Assembly: GCF_004210375.1 (NCBI RefSeq)
Contig: NC_134834.1
Span: 9,050,922 to 9,114,921, forward strand
From: Tachypleus tridentatus
Lineage: Eukaryota > Arthropoda > Merostomata > Xiphosura > Limulidae
Direction of reading: 5' to 3'
Length of the DNA: 64,000 nt
The notes below the pieces were generated by a model. It made no database searches. It was not told where the DNA came from and saw nothing but the letters and a program-made list of their open reading frames with translations. Below, in pieces: positions 36,461 through 47,650 of this stretch. The first letter of the stretch is position 1. The number at the start of each line of letters is the position of its first letter. The position numbers and the translations under genes were made by a program.

Positions 36461-37062
36461 CAGGGGTGTAGTCAAAAATGGCCATTTGGGGGGGGGGGTG
36501 AGATACTGTGAGTGCTTGATGCAAGCGCCGCAGACACGAAGCTATGCTAGGGGGGTCCGGGGCATGCCCCCCGGGAACTTTTAATTTAAAAAAACATAAA
36601 AGAAAAGCCTGAATTATGCATTCTGAGATCACATTTTTGACAAATTTCAGAATGGCACACTGAGGTCTTTGTCTTATTTGTTTAATCATAAATAAATATA
36701 TAGGCCTATACATATAATATACAACTTAAAGTAATCAGGCCCAGCAAAGTAGGCCTCATTATACATTCACCGTGATATTAAAGTTGAACCAAACTGTGTT
36801 GTAGATGTCCTGGCACGAACGAACAGACGTTTGAGCCTTTCATAAATATTCGATTGTATTTCTGGTTCTGACAAAACTTGCTTTATTAAAATACTGTTCA
36901 ATTAGAAACTTGTATTTGACCATTTGTTGTGTGTGAAATTATCTGTCATGCAATCACGGGTCTTTATGAAACTTCACAGGTGGCAACTGAACTTGTCTAA
37001 AAGGTTTGGGTCCGGAGGGGAGGGTTAACACCCCAATCTCCCCCTCCTTGGCTACGCCCCTG
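36461..37062. mobile_element. Non-autonomous hAT-like DNA transposon
   Basis: Terminal inverted repeats CAGGGGTGTAGTCAA (36461) and TTGGCTACGCCCCTG (ends 37062) enclose 602 bases. The flanks are 8-bp near-identical duplications, GTGTGTAT (36453-36460) and GTGCGTAT (37063-37070). The CA..TG ends and 8-bp duplication are hAT hallmarks. The interior has G-rich CCCCCCGGG-type sequence and no transposase frame. Confidence 0.75.
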
Positions 37063-37460
37063 GTGCGTATTCATCTTACGAGCATATTCTGGTACATGTG
37101 AGCCTAATACATCTCTGTCTTTATTGTATCCGCAATTCACGATACCTGAACAGGACTTTCCGGAAGTCTCTGCCGCCGATTGCGAGACATGCGCACTCTT
37201 GACTCTGAACTGACTTACCAGGTTGGAATACAAAAAGGATTGAATAAATACTACCTTAAAAAACAACTATTATTCCGTGTTGTCGAGATGAACAAAAGTT
37301 GTTTTTACGACTGATCGCTGACCAATAACCTATATTTATACATTTTTCAAACATTTGTGAAAGACAATATAAAAATGTAGATGCCAGCACTTGTCACGTA
37401 AGTCTTGTTTGGTAACGTGACTAAACTGTCGTATGACCTTAAACTTGATTTAAAACAAAC
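37063..37460 (+). other. Upstream region of the F-box gene
   Basis: Presumed promoter and 5' UTR of the F-box gene. No TATA box at a convincing distance and no repeat. It is bounded on the left by the hAT-like element. Confidence 0.4.
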
Positions 37461-37648
37461 ATGAAAAAGTGTATCAGATGGAGATTCGGAAGTGGAGGAG
37501 AAATTTCTAAGTCGATGTTATGGTGTAGTAAACTATTAAGACGCACAGCATGCAGAAAACAGACTTTAACAATAAATAGTTTACCAGATAGTATACTAGT
37601 TTATTTGTTTTCTTTTCTTACTTTCTTGGAACTGTGCAACGTCTCCAG
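37461..37648 (+). CDS. F-box/LRR protein (FBXL12-like), exon 1
   Basis: The ATG at 37461 has AAC just before it (A at -3). The frame runs 62 codons plus 2 bases to the donor TCTCCAG|GTTTGT (phase 2). After a basic, Cys-containing leader of about 40 residues it encodes the start of an F-box, SLPDSILVYLFSFLTF, then LELCNVSR. The conserved LPD and the LxxLF/FLxxxxL pattern are the Skp1-binding core. F-box proteins are substrate receptors of SCF ubiquitin ligases in cytosol or nucleus. The short ORF continuing past the donor is intron read-through. Confidence 0.8.
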
Positions 37649-37943
37649 GTTTGTCAGTATTATAAATACTATCAACTTGCATAACATGCGTGTAGTTGTA
37701 CGTATATTGTTGTGAGCTTTTAATTTACCTTTGAACATTTTACACTTTCATTCGTTTGTGCATGAAAGTTATCTATTTAAGTTGGCAATGCCAAATAAAG
37801 CATTTTTATTTTACATTGTTAGAAGTTTGTAAGAAATATTTTTTTCCAGTTTACAATGGGTCCATGTATCCTAAACATTTTTGTTTTTATTTACTCTGTA
37901 CTTTATATCGTTGTCTTAAAAATAATTGTTTTTATTTTTGTAG

Positions 37944-38881
37944 AGTCTGTAAACAGTGGTATATCTTATCAAAAGACTTTAGCCTGCGTCGTGTTATTGA
38001 GCTTCGAGAACATAGTATAACAACTTCCCAAGTGAAACAGCTAATATACTACCATTTTAACTCTTTCTTAGTAGAGCTACACCTAAGAGGGCAGTCCAGG
38101 TCACTATGGCTGACCCCATTTACCAAAGATTTTGGCCAAGCTTCAGAAATTCTCACCAAATTTACGTTGTCTTATTATGGAAGATTTTAATTTTCGGTCA
38201 CTAACAAGTGAAAAGTGTGTCAAACTTCAAGATTTTCCACTTACATTGCATCATTTGTCTATCAGAAATTCCATCATTGATCGAAGTGTATTCTTTTATA
38301 CTAATATTGGGAAACCTGTTACATTTGATTTAGAAATTTTAGACCTAGGGAGATGTGTATATCTTGCTGATGGGAACATCCACCAGTGGCCAAACTTACC
38401 TCAATTAAAAGAACTTTTCTTGGAAGGATGTCCTTTTATTGATAAACATCTTTTAGAAAGTATAATGGGGCTTCAAAGAACTCTAAAAGTGCTTGATATA
38501 GAAGGATCATATGGATTTGAAACAGCTGTATTCATCATTGGAGAAAACACAGTGAACTTAGAGGAACTTTATGTTGGGTGCACATTGACTAAAGACTGTA
38601 GCTTGTTTTTGATTACAAAAGGAATGTTCAAACATCTTAAAAAGCTCTGTCTTTCAGGAACTCGTGTTACTGATACAGGCCTGGAACACCTTACATCAAT
38701 TGTACTCTCTCTGACATGGTTGAAATTGGACATGACTCACGTGAGTAACCGGTGCATCAGCAACGTGAGGAGACTTCTCCCTGAAGTTGTTGTTATAAAG
38801 AACACAAATGTGACAGTTTTCAGAGTTTTCAGAAATGAAGGTTGTGCTCACTACCTGAATAAAGCTCACCACTTGCTGTAG
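37944..38881 (+). CDS. F-box/LRR protein (FBXL12-like), exon 2 (apparent +1 frameshift)
   Basis: The acceptor TTTTATTTTTGTAG|A supplies the base that completes the split Arg codon, giving SRVCKQWYILSKDFSLRR, the classic second half of an F-box. The frame continues to about 38188 but switches by one base between 38114 and 38188 (homopolymers CCCC, AAA, TTTT) to the frame ending at TAG 38879-38881. The downstream 240 residues are leucine-rich repeats: FSPNLRCLIMED, LTLHHLSIRNS, LEILDLGRCVYL, LPQLKELFLEGC, LKVLDIEGS, LEELYVGCTL, LKKLCLSGTRVTDTGLEHL. Repeat order and length (about 375 residues in total) most resemble FBXL12; another FBXL member is possible. The break looks like a sequence error or a recent lesion, since both sides stay protein-like. 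Confidence 0.75.
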
Positions 38882-39440
38882 GGTTTATATGCTGTAGCAG
38901 TTACCAAAGAATTCAACAAATATGTTCCATAAAAGTCACAAACGTTAATGGTGCTACTGTTTGTTTCTTTTGAAACTCTGAAGTCTCAAACTCATTTGCT
39001 TCATCATCTTCAAAAACAGACAAAAAACAAGATGTCCCATGGAGTGCTGGGGTTAAATTCTGCGATGGTTGTAGACGCCCCCAAAATTTAGAAAGTGAAT
39101 ATCTTACTAAAGTAAGTGACCCACTTGTTAACTCATGTAAAGTAGGACATGACAGTGTGAAACTTAATATTTTAAACTGATCTCTTGAGAAAATATATTC
39201 AACTTGAGAATACTCACAATAAAAGAAAGATAAAACCTGAGTTATTAACATGTACTGTGAAAAGTTACTAAGCAGAAGTCTTATTCTGAACCTATAAACA
39301 ACAGTTCCGTACAAATACAAACTGTAGCTCTGATTATGGAAAAACTTGAACAAAGAATTATTAATTCAGTTTTTCTGAAGCGTTGAAAGTCACATTTTAC
39401 TTTTTTTGTAGGAATTTTGACAATTACAGAGTAATAAAAT
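38882..39440 (+). other. Probable 3' UTR of the F-box gene
   Basis: AATAAA occurs at 39218-39223 and 39433-39438. The interval also has a 68-codon + strand frame without ATG (38974-39180) and a 146-codon frame on the opposite strand; neither is convincing as a gene. Confidence 0.45.
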
Positions 39441-39589
39441 TAGTATCTAAATATCTCAGCTAACAATGTAGCAAAAGGATTGAATTAAAAAAATAAGAGA
39501 TTACTCCATGATGGTTTAATAGGCAAGTTAAAAATGTGTTAACTTGTTCTTTGTGGGTGTAGACATAAAGTGTGTTGCTAAATCCTGGC

Positions 39590-40330
39590 TCAGTCTTCTT
39601 CACTATGGTCAAACCCTTTGTGATGTGGGTTAAACTTCAAGGGTAATGTTGTGCAAATCAGTTTCTCAACCTGGTGTTTAACCTTCAAATTATGATAACC
39701 CATGTATAATATCTTCCATTTATTATAATTAAAACCCATCCACCATTTATTTGTCCAACTCAATAAATGATCTAAATCCTTTTGTAAATCAGTAACATCC
39801 TCTTCACAGTCAACAATGACCAAAGTCTTTAATATCATCTACAACTATACACAATTTAGTGGCCAATCCTTCATCTGTCACTAATGTAGATTTAAAACAG
39901 CATAGGTTCTAAGACTGAACCCTGAGGTACTTCACTTGTGACATGAATCCAGTTTGATTGAACTCTATTTGTAACAACCCTCTGCCTTGTATTAAGTAAT
40001 TTATTTGGACTATCCCTGTGTTTATTTAGTTTGTTTTAAAATCAAAGCACAAATTTCAGCTACTTACCTAAACTTTCTACATCTGTGAGATGTTTAATAA
40101 ACAGCAGAATATAAAGGAACATTTAGAATTACTTACCTAACTCTCTGGTTTCTTTCACACAAATTGCTAACTTGTCCTGCACACTTGTAGAAATAATATT
40201 TTTTACAAGCCTTTTATGTGGCACTTATTCAAATGTTTTGAAAATCTAAGTACAACAGTTTTATACCTTTACCCTTATTAACATAAAGAAAAACCTTTTC
40301 AAAGTATGTCGAGAGATTTGAAAGTTAAGA
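39590..40330 (-). pseudogene. Decayed non-LTR retrotransposon reverse transcriptase
   Basis: Read on the - strand from 40330 down, several frames interrupted by stops show degraded RT motifs in order: a YLDFQK region resembling LDFSKAFDKVPH (near 40250), RQRVVTNRVQSNWIHVTSEV with PQGSVLEPM (40000-39890; consensus GVPQGSVLGPLLF), a TKLCIVVDDI stretch after a lost FADD catalytic motif (near 39850), then DLQKDLDHLLSWTNKWWMGF (39800-39710), the conserved post-palm segment. This order is typical of CR1/L2/jockey-type elements. No endonuclease or intact frame is present. Confidence 0.75.
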
Positions 40331-40499
40331 TTTTCCAAACTGAAACCATGTTAACTATCCAGTAGCATTATAAACCATTAGGTATAAAAATAGAAACCAA
40401 CAGTTGTCAAAATGTCACTTATAAAGTATATTTAACAGCCTATCACTATAGCTAACAGTTGATAAAACAACTGTAACAATGTGAATATTCAAAACTGTT

Positions 40500-43400
40500 A
40501 ATGGTGTTGAAGGATTGTTGTGTTGAAAATTTATTGTGTCACTGTATATAATAGTTGGTAAGAAGACTGCAGTAATGTTATATCACAACTATTAGTCTGT
40601 TGTTAATATTGTTGAATATTTGTTGTGTCACTGTATATAATAGTTGGTAAGAAGACTGCAGTAATCTTATGTCACAACTATTAGTCTGTTGTTAATATTG
40701 TTGAATATTTGTTGTGTCACTGTATATAATAGTTGGTAAGAAGACTGCAGTAATGTTATATCACAACTATTAGTCTGTTGTTAATATTGTTGAATATTTG
40801 TTGTGTCACTGTATATAATAGTTGGTAAGAAGACTGCAGTAATCTTATGTCACAACTATTAGTCTGTTGTTAATATTGTTGAATATTTGTTGTGTCACTG
40901 TATATAATAGTTGGTAAGAAGACTGCAGTAATGTTATATCACAACTATTAGTCTGTTGTTAATATTGTTGAATATTTGTTGTGTCACTGTATATAATAGT
41001 TGGTAAGAAGACTGCAGTAATGTTATATCACAACTATTAGTCTATTGTTAATATTGTTGAATATTTGTTGTGTCACTGTATATAATAGTTGGTAAGAAGA
41101 CTGTAGTAATGTTATATCACAACTATTAGTCTGTTGTTAATATTGTTGAATATTTGTTGTGTCACTGTATATAATAGTTGGTAAGAAGACTGTAGTAATG
41201 TTATATCACAACTATTAGTCTGTTGTTAATATTGTTGAATATTTGTTGTGTCACTGTATATAATAGTTGGTAAGAAGACTGTAGTAATGTTATATCACAA
41301 CTATTAGTCTGTTGTTAATATTGTTGAATATTTGTTGTGTCACTGTATATAATAGTTGGTAAGAAGACTGCAGTAATGTTATATCACAACTATTAGTCTA
41401 TTGTTAATATTGTTGAATATTTGTTGTGTCACTGTATATAATAGTTGGTAAGAAGACTGTAGTAATGTTATATCACAACTATTAGTCTGTTGTTAATATT
41501 GTTGAATATTTGTTGTGTCACTGTATATAATAGTTGGTAAGAAGACTGCAGTAATCTTATGTCACAACTATTAGTCTGTTGTTAATATTGTTGAATATTT
41601 GTTGTGTCACTGTATATAATAGTTGGTAAGAAGACTGCAGTAATGTTATATCACAACTATTAGTCTGTTGTTAATATTGTTGAATATTTGTTGTGTCACT
41701 GTATATAATAGTTGGTAAGAAGACTGTAGTAATGTTATATCACAACTATTAGTCTGTTGTTAATATTGTTGAATATTTGTTGTGTCACTGTATATAATAG
41801 TTGGTAAGAAGACTGCAGTAATGTTATGTCACAACTATTAGTCTGTTGTTAATATTGTTGAATATTTGTTGTGTCACTGTATATAATAGTTGGTAAGAAG
41901 ACTGCAGTAATGTTATATCACAACTATTAGTCTGTTGTTAATATTGTTGAATATTTGTTGTGTCACTGTATATAATAGTTGGTAAGAAGACTGCAGTAAT
42001 GTTATATCACAACTATTAGTCTGTTGTTAATATTGTTGAATATTTGTTGTGTCACTGTATATAATAGTTGGTAAGAAGACTGCAGTAATGTTATATCACA
42101 ACTATTAGTCTGTTGTTAATATTGTTGAATATTTGTTGTGTCACTGTATCTAATGGTTGGTAAGAAGACTGTAGTAATGTTATATCACAACTATTAGTCT
42201 GTTGTTAATATTGTTGAATATTTGTTGTGTCACTGTATATAATAGTTGGTAAGAAGACTGTAGTAATGTTATATCACAACTATTAGTCTGTTGTTAATAT
42301 TGTTGAATATTTGTTGTGTCACTGTATATAATAGTTGGTAAGAAGACTGCAGTAATGTTATATCACAACTATTAGTCTGTTGTTAATATTGTTGAATATT
42401 TGTTGTGTCACTGTATATAATAGTTGGTAAGAAGACTGCAGTAATGTTATATCACAACTATTAGTATGTTGTTAATATTGTTGAATATTTGTTGTGTCAC
42501 TGTATATAATAGTTGGTAAGAAGACTGCAGTAATGTTATATCACAACTATTAGTCTGTTGTTAATATTGTTGAATATTTGTTGTGTCACTGTATATAATA
42601 GTTGGTAAGAAGACTGCAGTAATGTTATATCACAACTATTAGTATGTTGTTAATATTGTTGAATATTTGTTGTGTCACTGTATATAATAGTTGGTAAGAA
42701 GACTGCAGTAATGTTATATCACAACTATTAGTCTGTTGTTAATATTGTTGAATATTTGTTGTGTCACTGTATATAATAGTTGGTAAGAAGACTGTAGTAA
42801 TGTTATATCACAACTATTAGTCTGTTGTTAATATTGTTGAATATTTGTTGTGTCACTGTATATAATAGTTGGTAAGAAGACTGCAGTAATGTTATATCAC
42901 AACTATTAGTCTGTTGTTAATATTGTTGAATATTTGTTGTGTCACTGTATATAATAGTTGGTAAGAAGACTGCAGTAATGTTATATCACAACTATTAGTA
43001 TGTTGTTAATATTGTTGAATATTTGTTGTGTCACTGTATATAATAGTTGGTAAGAAGACTGCAGTAATGTTATATCACAACTATTAGTCTGTTGTTAATA
43101 TTGTTGAATATTTGTTGTGTCACTGTATATAATAGTTGGTAAGAAGACTGCAGTAATGTTATATCACAACTATTAGTCTGTTGTTAATATTGTTGAATAT
43201 TTGTTGTGTCACTGTATATAATAGTTGGTAAGAAGACTGTAGTAATGTTATATCACAACTATTAGTCTGTTGTTAATATTGTTGAATATTTGTTGTGTCA
43301 CTGTATATAATAGTTGGTAAGAAGACTGTAGTAATGTTATATCACAACTATTAGTCTGTTGTTAATATTGTTGAATATTTGTTGTGTCACTGTATATAAT

Positions 43401-44165
43401 AGTTGGTAAGAAGACTGCAGTAATGTTATATCACAACTTTTAGTCTGTTGTTAATATTTGTTGTGTCACTGTATATAATAGTTGGTAAGAAGACTGCAGT
43501 AATGTTATATCACAACTATTAGTCTGTTGTTAATATTGTTGAATATTTGTTGTGTCACTGTATCTAATGGTTGGTAAGAAGACTGTAGTAATGTTATATC
43601 ACAACTATTAGTCTTTTATTAATATTGTTGAATATTTGTTGTGTCACTGTATATAATAGTTGGTAAGAAGACTGTAGTAATTTTGATATATCAACACTGT
43701 TAAAGTATATTGTTAATATTGTTGAATATTTGTTGTGTCACTGTATCTAATGGTTGGTAAGAAGACTAATAATTTTGATATATCAACACTGTTAAAGTCT
43801 GTTGTTAATATCGTTGAATATTTGTTGTGTCACTGTGTCTAATGGTTGGTAAGAAGACTAGTAATTTTGATATATCAACACTGTTAAAGTCTGTTGTTAA
43901 TATTGTTGAATATTTGTTGTGTCACTGTATCTAATGGTTGGTAAGAAGACTGTAGTAATTTTGATATATCAACACTGTTAAAGTGTATTTTTAATATTGT
44001 TGAAGGTTCATTGTTTCACTGTATCTAATCATTGGTAAGGAAACTGTACTGATTATATATTAAAGTCTGTTGTTAATATTGTTGAAGGTTCATTGTTTCA
44101 CTGTATCTAATCATTGGTAAGAAAACTGTACTGATTATATATTAAAGTCTGTTGTTAGTGGTATT
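40500..44165. repeat. Tandem array, 89-bp unit, about 41 copies
   Basis: GTCTGTTGTTAATATTGTTG recurs every 89 bases. The unit includes GTCACTGTATATAATAGTTG and GTAAGAAGACTGCAGTAATG. Leftmost copies alternate GTTATATC and CTTATGTC, suggesting 178-bp dimers. The right end (after about 43440) degenerates into shortened, diverged copies. It lies between the F-box gene and the 3' end of the CUB gene. Confidence 0.96.
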
Positions 44166-45282
44166 GAGAATGCATTTTGTTAATATTTTCAGTGTAATAT
44201 CCAAAAGCATACAGTCTCTCACATGGTCATTACATTGTTACAAGTAAATGTAAACCTAGGTCAGGATGTACAAACATTCATTTCAATTAAATTTCATTAA
44301 AAATTAGTTTAATTTTTTTCTGACACTGGAAGATGATGTTATATGTGGACTGAACCTTATTTGAACAAGGACCATATATGTCCACTTAGTTGTTAGTCCT
44401 TCTTACAGGGGTTTCTAACCTTTAATGCTTTCTACCACCTCCCAAGTTTCACTATTTTTACTTTTACACCAGTTTTCCTTCAACATGTGTGAAATTGTTG
44501 GCTTAATGTTAGTAATGGAAACAACTGTTATTTATCTGTAAAACGAACAAATGTAAGAATGTTTGTCAAATTTTTCTGATCCATCCTTAACTTGTTTGTA
44601 ATACGAGTTTTTCTACCAGCAGTATATACAGTGCAGTGATCCATCCTGTTTGTCAACCATCTTGAAACCTGGTTGATCCAGGTTACTCATGTATTTCAAA
44701 AAAGACCTTTCTATAAGTATCTAATGTCCCCATTTCCACCTCCTGATGGTGGGAGTCCTGAACAAGTGATTTGTTTACTAAATATATTTTGTGTGGGGGT
44801 TGGTGATTTGTTTTACATTCTACACTGAAACGTAGAAGGTTGGGCGAGATGATAAACCATCCTTTTTATTTATTCTGAACAGATTACATAGCTTGGAGAA
44901 ACAATGTTATGTCTCACAAACATGTTAACAATAAGGTAAAATTGAACAAATATTTATTGTTATTAAGACTTAGATGGAATTACATAAACATAAAGTTTGG
45001 TTACATTAAGGGCTTTAATACTGAACTTGTTTGTAAAAGAGAAATGTATTTTTGTACATCTCAGATATTGGCTGTTTACGCTTTGTTCTTTCGCAGCTAA
45101 ATATTTAACTGAATCTCGATGGTAAACTTAAATCCTTTTGAAGGAAGTTGGGAGAAACTATCAATTGATATTATTTTACGTTGTTAATATAAACAAAAAT
45201 TGAATCATAATTTTCATTTGCTATTCAGGAATCTGACACATTGGTTGAGGAAGGTTTGAGAAGACTAGGTCTACACAGCTCT
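44166..45282 (-). other. Spacer; probable 3' UTR of the CUB gene at its right end
   Basis: TTTATT at 44953-44958 is AATAAA on the - strand, about 325 bases after the proposed CUB-gene stop, and could be its polyA signal. Stretches near 44520-44760 look coding-like on the - strand but broken (possibly more of a decayed retroelement). Nothing else is recognised. Confidence 0.35.
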
Positions 45283-45332
45283 TCACTCATCTGCATCTGG
45301 TATGTCCAAGTCTTTAGAGATCCTATTACGGC
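45283..45332 (-). CDS. CUB/peritrophin protein, proposed terminal exon
   Basis: Reading the - strand, the acceptor TTTCTTTACATAACAG|GC starts at 45332 in phase 1, as the peritrophin exon requires, and encodes 15 residues (RNRISKDLDIPDADE) before TGA at 45285-45283. The pyrimidine tract is good and the acidic tail is plausible. The exon is very short, so the call rests on phase and splice signal only. The + strand of the same place also has an open frame after an acceptor-like ATTCAG at about 45229, which I consider less likely. Confidence 0.45.
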
Positions 45333-46249
45333 CTGTTATGTAAAGAAATAAGTGTTATTAGTGCACGTCTGTGAGAAACTCGGCTGTCAAAGTACTTGAA
45401 GGTTATTTCTGTTTCTCACACAAACTGTTTGCAACTCGAAATATTCTCAGACTGTGTTCTTGTTTTGGTAAGTGTGTCAATAACACAGAAGTAAGATCCC
45501 CCCTCAAACAAAAACTGTAGCTTTATTTATTGGTAATTAAGTTGCTCAATTAATGTCCTAGATATTAGAAAAAATAATTATTTTTGATAAACTGTGTTTA
45601 AGTTTCCACTAGAGTAAATTGGTAGCTAGGCCTAAACACATAACTTGCTATATAGTATGATAAGCGTAGTGCTACAGAAAATATTCAGTTTGCTTTACTT
45701 AGAACATAAAATCTTAAAACAATAATAACTGTGCTGTGTATAACTTTAGGTAAAAATATGGGTACTTGTACAGAATTTGTCTGGTAACACACAGTGTTAG
45801 AGACGCATCCATTCTGTATAAATGCCAAAACAGGATAATATGGCACGTGTTTCTTGTGCCTGTCAGCTTTAACTTACAAATCTCTACATGAGTAACCTCT
45901 TACTGGTTGAGGAGTGAACCCAAGAAACAAGTTCTCTCAACATTTGAAAAATATCTTTTTAGGTGATTTATAAAGTCTTGTTTCCTAGTGCCATCTATTG
46001 TCTAAATCATTAAGCTTCACTTATTAACTTAATTGAAATATACACACGTACTGTTTTAATTGGAACCAAATTCAGTTTTAAAAAGACTAATGTTGTTGTA
46101 ATAATGTTTATTTAGTTGGACTACTGGGGAATTTGTATAAAGCAAATTTCACTACCGTTCTGTTAACAATTAAACAGAAAGATTAAACGTTTGTTCAGAT
46201 TGTGAGTAGTTATGTAGTACATGATTTTCAATGAATACAAACGTCTTAC

Positions 46250-46453
46250 CTTCACAATTAACTTCCTTCTCATCTCGACATTCAGCAATCCTAATATTTT
46301 CAGTCACTACTTCCATAAACAACTGGCCAGTAGGGCAGGCTTTTATTTTGGGAGTACCACTCGTGCAGTCAATATATTTTTGACAATCAGACTGGAACGT
46401 AGAACGGATTAGATATTCGCAAACAGATGTCTCTGGGGTCGTGGATTTGACTT
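46250..46453 (-). CDS. CUB/peritrophin protein, exon with peritrophin-A (CBM14) domain
   Basis: On the - strand the acceptor AATGAACAATAG|AA starts at 46453 in phase 1, and the donor TGTGAAG|GTAAGA ends at 46250 in phase 1. The 67 codons hold a short Thr-rich lead and one complete peritrophin-A domain with six cysteines: SVCEYLI, SDCQKYIDC, KACPTGQLF, AECRDEKEVNC. The spacing C-x(11)-C-x(5)-C-x(9)-C, a long gap, then C-x(7)-C fits the family, which binds chitin in peritrophic matrix and cuticle. Aromatic Tyr in QKYIDC is the usual ligand-contact position. It continues the upstream CUB exons in phase, so I place it at the C-terminal end of that protein. Confidence 0.7.
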
Positions 46454-46571
46454 CTATTGTTCATTCGAATTTTATATTAAAAAATGTATAAATAGTTTAA
46501 TTACAAAGACAAGCACTGCACTTGTATAGCAAAAACTCGTACATTTTATCGAACTGCAATACTTGTTGATA

Positions 46572-46970
46572 CAGTGTTTCTCCGAAAATACGACAGGGCT
46601 TATATTAATTTTCACTCCAAAATATGACGCTAGGGTTTATATTAATTTTCACTCCAAAATATGACGCTAGGGCTTATTTTCGGGGGATGTCTTATTTTGA
46701 TATATTAAAAAATGAAGTTACAAAGTAAAACTATTAAACTAACCATTTAAAATAAACTATTATTAAACTATTAAACTAACTGATTAATACTTAAACAAAC
46801 TAATTAACTAACTATTAAACTAATTAATAAATTAATTTTTTTTATTTCTTTCCTCTTCCTGCCACTCTTACCTAGGGCTTATTTTAAGGGTAGGGCTTAT
46901 ATTAAAACTATCCCCAAAAATCACACTAGGTCTTATTTTATGGGTAGGTCTTATTATCGGAGAAACACGG
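46572..46970. mobile_element. TA-flanked MITE (mariner-like)
   Basis: Inverted ends CAGTGTTTCTCCGAAAATA (46572) and TATCGGAGAAACACGG (ends 46970) lie between TA dinucleotides at 46570-46571 and 46971-46972. Inside, GGGCTTATATTA / GGGCTTATTTT motifs repeat in both orientations around an AT-rich core of ATTAAACTAA repeats. No transposase. The TA target suggests Tc1/mariner mobilisation. It lies in an intron of the CUB gene. Confidence 0.6.
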
Positions 46971-46972
46971 TA

Positions 46973-47650
46973 GAAACTAGCTGGGTGTACCCGCATCCTG
47001 GACGGAAGTCTTATAAATTCATTATTAATGGAAAGTTATTCTAGGACATGAAAAGATTATATAGAATTAAAAAAGATACACCCATAAATTTACAAAAAAC
47101 ATAAAATGTGAAACCGTAAGTTTGGGTGCATCTCCTCACGGACCCAACAAATCTTCATGCCAAATTTGGTGAAGATCCATCGACAGGAGAGTAGTAGGGG
47201 TAAAAAAAATAACTTGGAAAAACATTAATAAAAACTGCAAAATTGAAAATTTGTGTATTTGCCCATGGACCTAATGAACCTCCATACCAATTTGGTGAAG
47301 ATCCATCCACACTCGGCCCGGGATGGCCAGGTGGGTTAGAGCGTTGGACTCGTAATCTAATGGTCACGGGTTCGAATCCCCGTCGCACCAAACATCCTCG
47401 CCTTTTCAGCCGTGGGAGCGTTATAATGTGACAGTCAATTCCACTATTAGTTGGTAAAAGAGTAGCCCAAGAGTTGGCGGTGGGTGGTGATGACTAGCTG
47501 CCTTCCCTCTAGTCTTACACTGCTAAATTAGGGACGGCTAGCGCAGATAGCCCTCGTGTAGCTTTGCGCGAAATTCAAAACAAAAACAAACCATCCACAC
47601 TTTGCAAAGTAGTTACATGGACAAACAACACAAGGTACTATTATATTTAT
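46973..47650 (+). mobile_element. Unclassified interspersed repeat, possible non-LTR retroelement 3' end
   Basis: A module ATGCCAAATTTGGTGAAGAT at about 47158 is repeated as ATACCAATTTGGTGAAGATC at about 47284, each preceded by a GGACC.A phrase. Such modules occur near the 3' end of RTE-like elements as I recall them. It is interrupted by a family 1 SINE at 47314-47590. The right end has TATTATATTTATATAGAT. Identification is tentative. Confidence 0.35.
47314..47590 (+). mobile_element. tRNA-derived SINE (family 1), full-length, with 11-bp target-site duplication
   Basis: Near-consensus copy: the head with GTTAGAGCGTTGGACTCG, GGGTTCGAATCCCCGTCGCA, the complete body and the AAAACAAAAACAAA tail. 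CCATCCACACT flanks it at 47303-47313 and 47591-47601. It is inserted in an older repeat. The rest of the intron to 48345 shows no exon. Confidence 0.92.

Noticed and set aside
36333-36713. 126-codon - strand frame
   Set aside because: It crosses the boundary of the hAT-like element and has no recognisable domain.
38913-39353. 146-codon - strand frame
   Set aside because: Low-complexity, no domain, no splice or start support, and antisense to the F-box 3' region.
45229-45354. Possible + strand exon after ATTCAG reading ESDTLVEEGLRRLGL
   Set aside because: No partner exon on the + strand in phase; the - strand terminal exon of the CUB gene explains the place better, though not decisively.
46221-46412. 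63-codon + strand frame
   Set aside because: Antisense shadow of the peritrophin-A exon.
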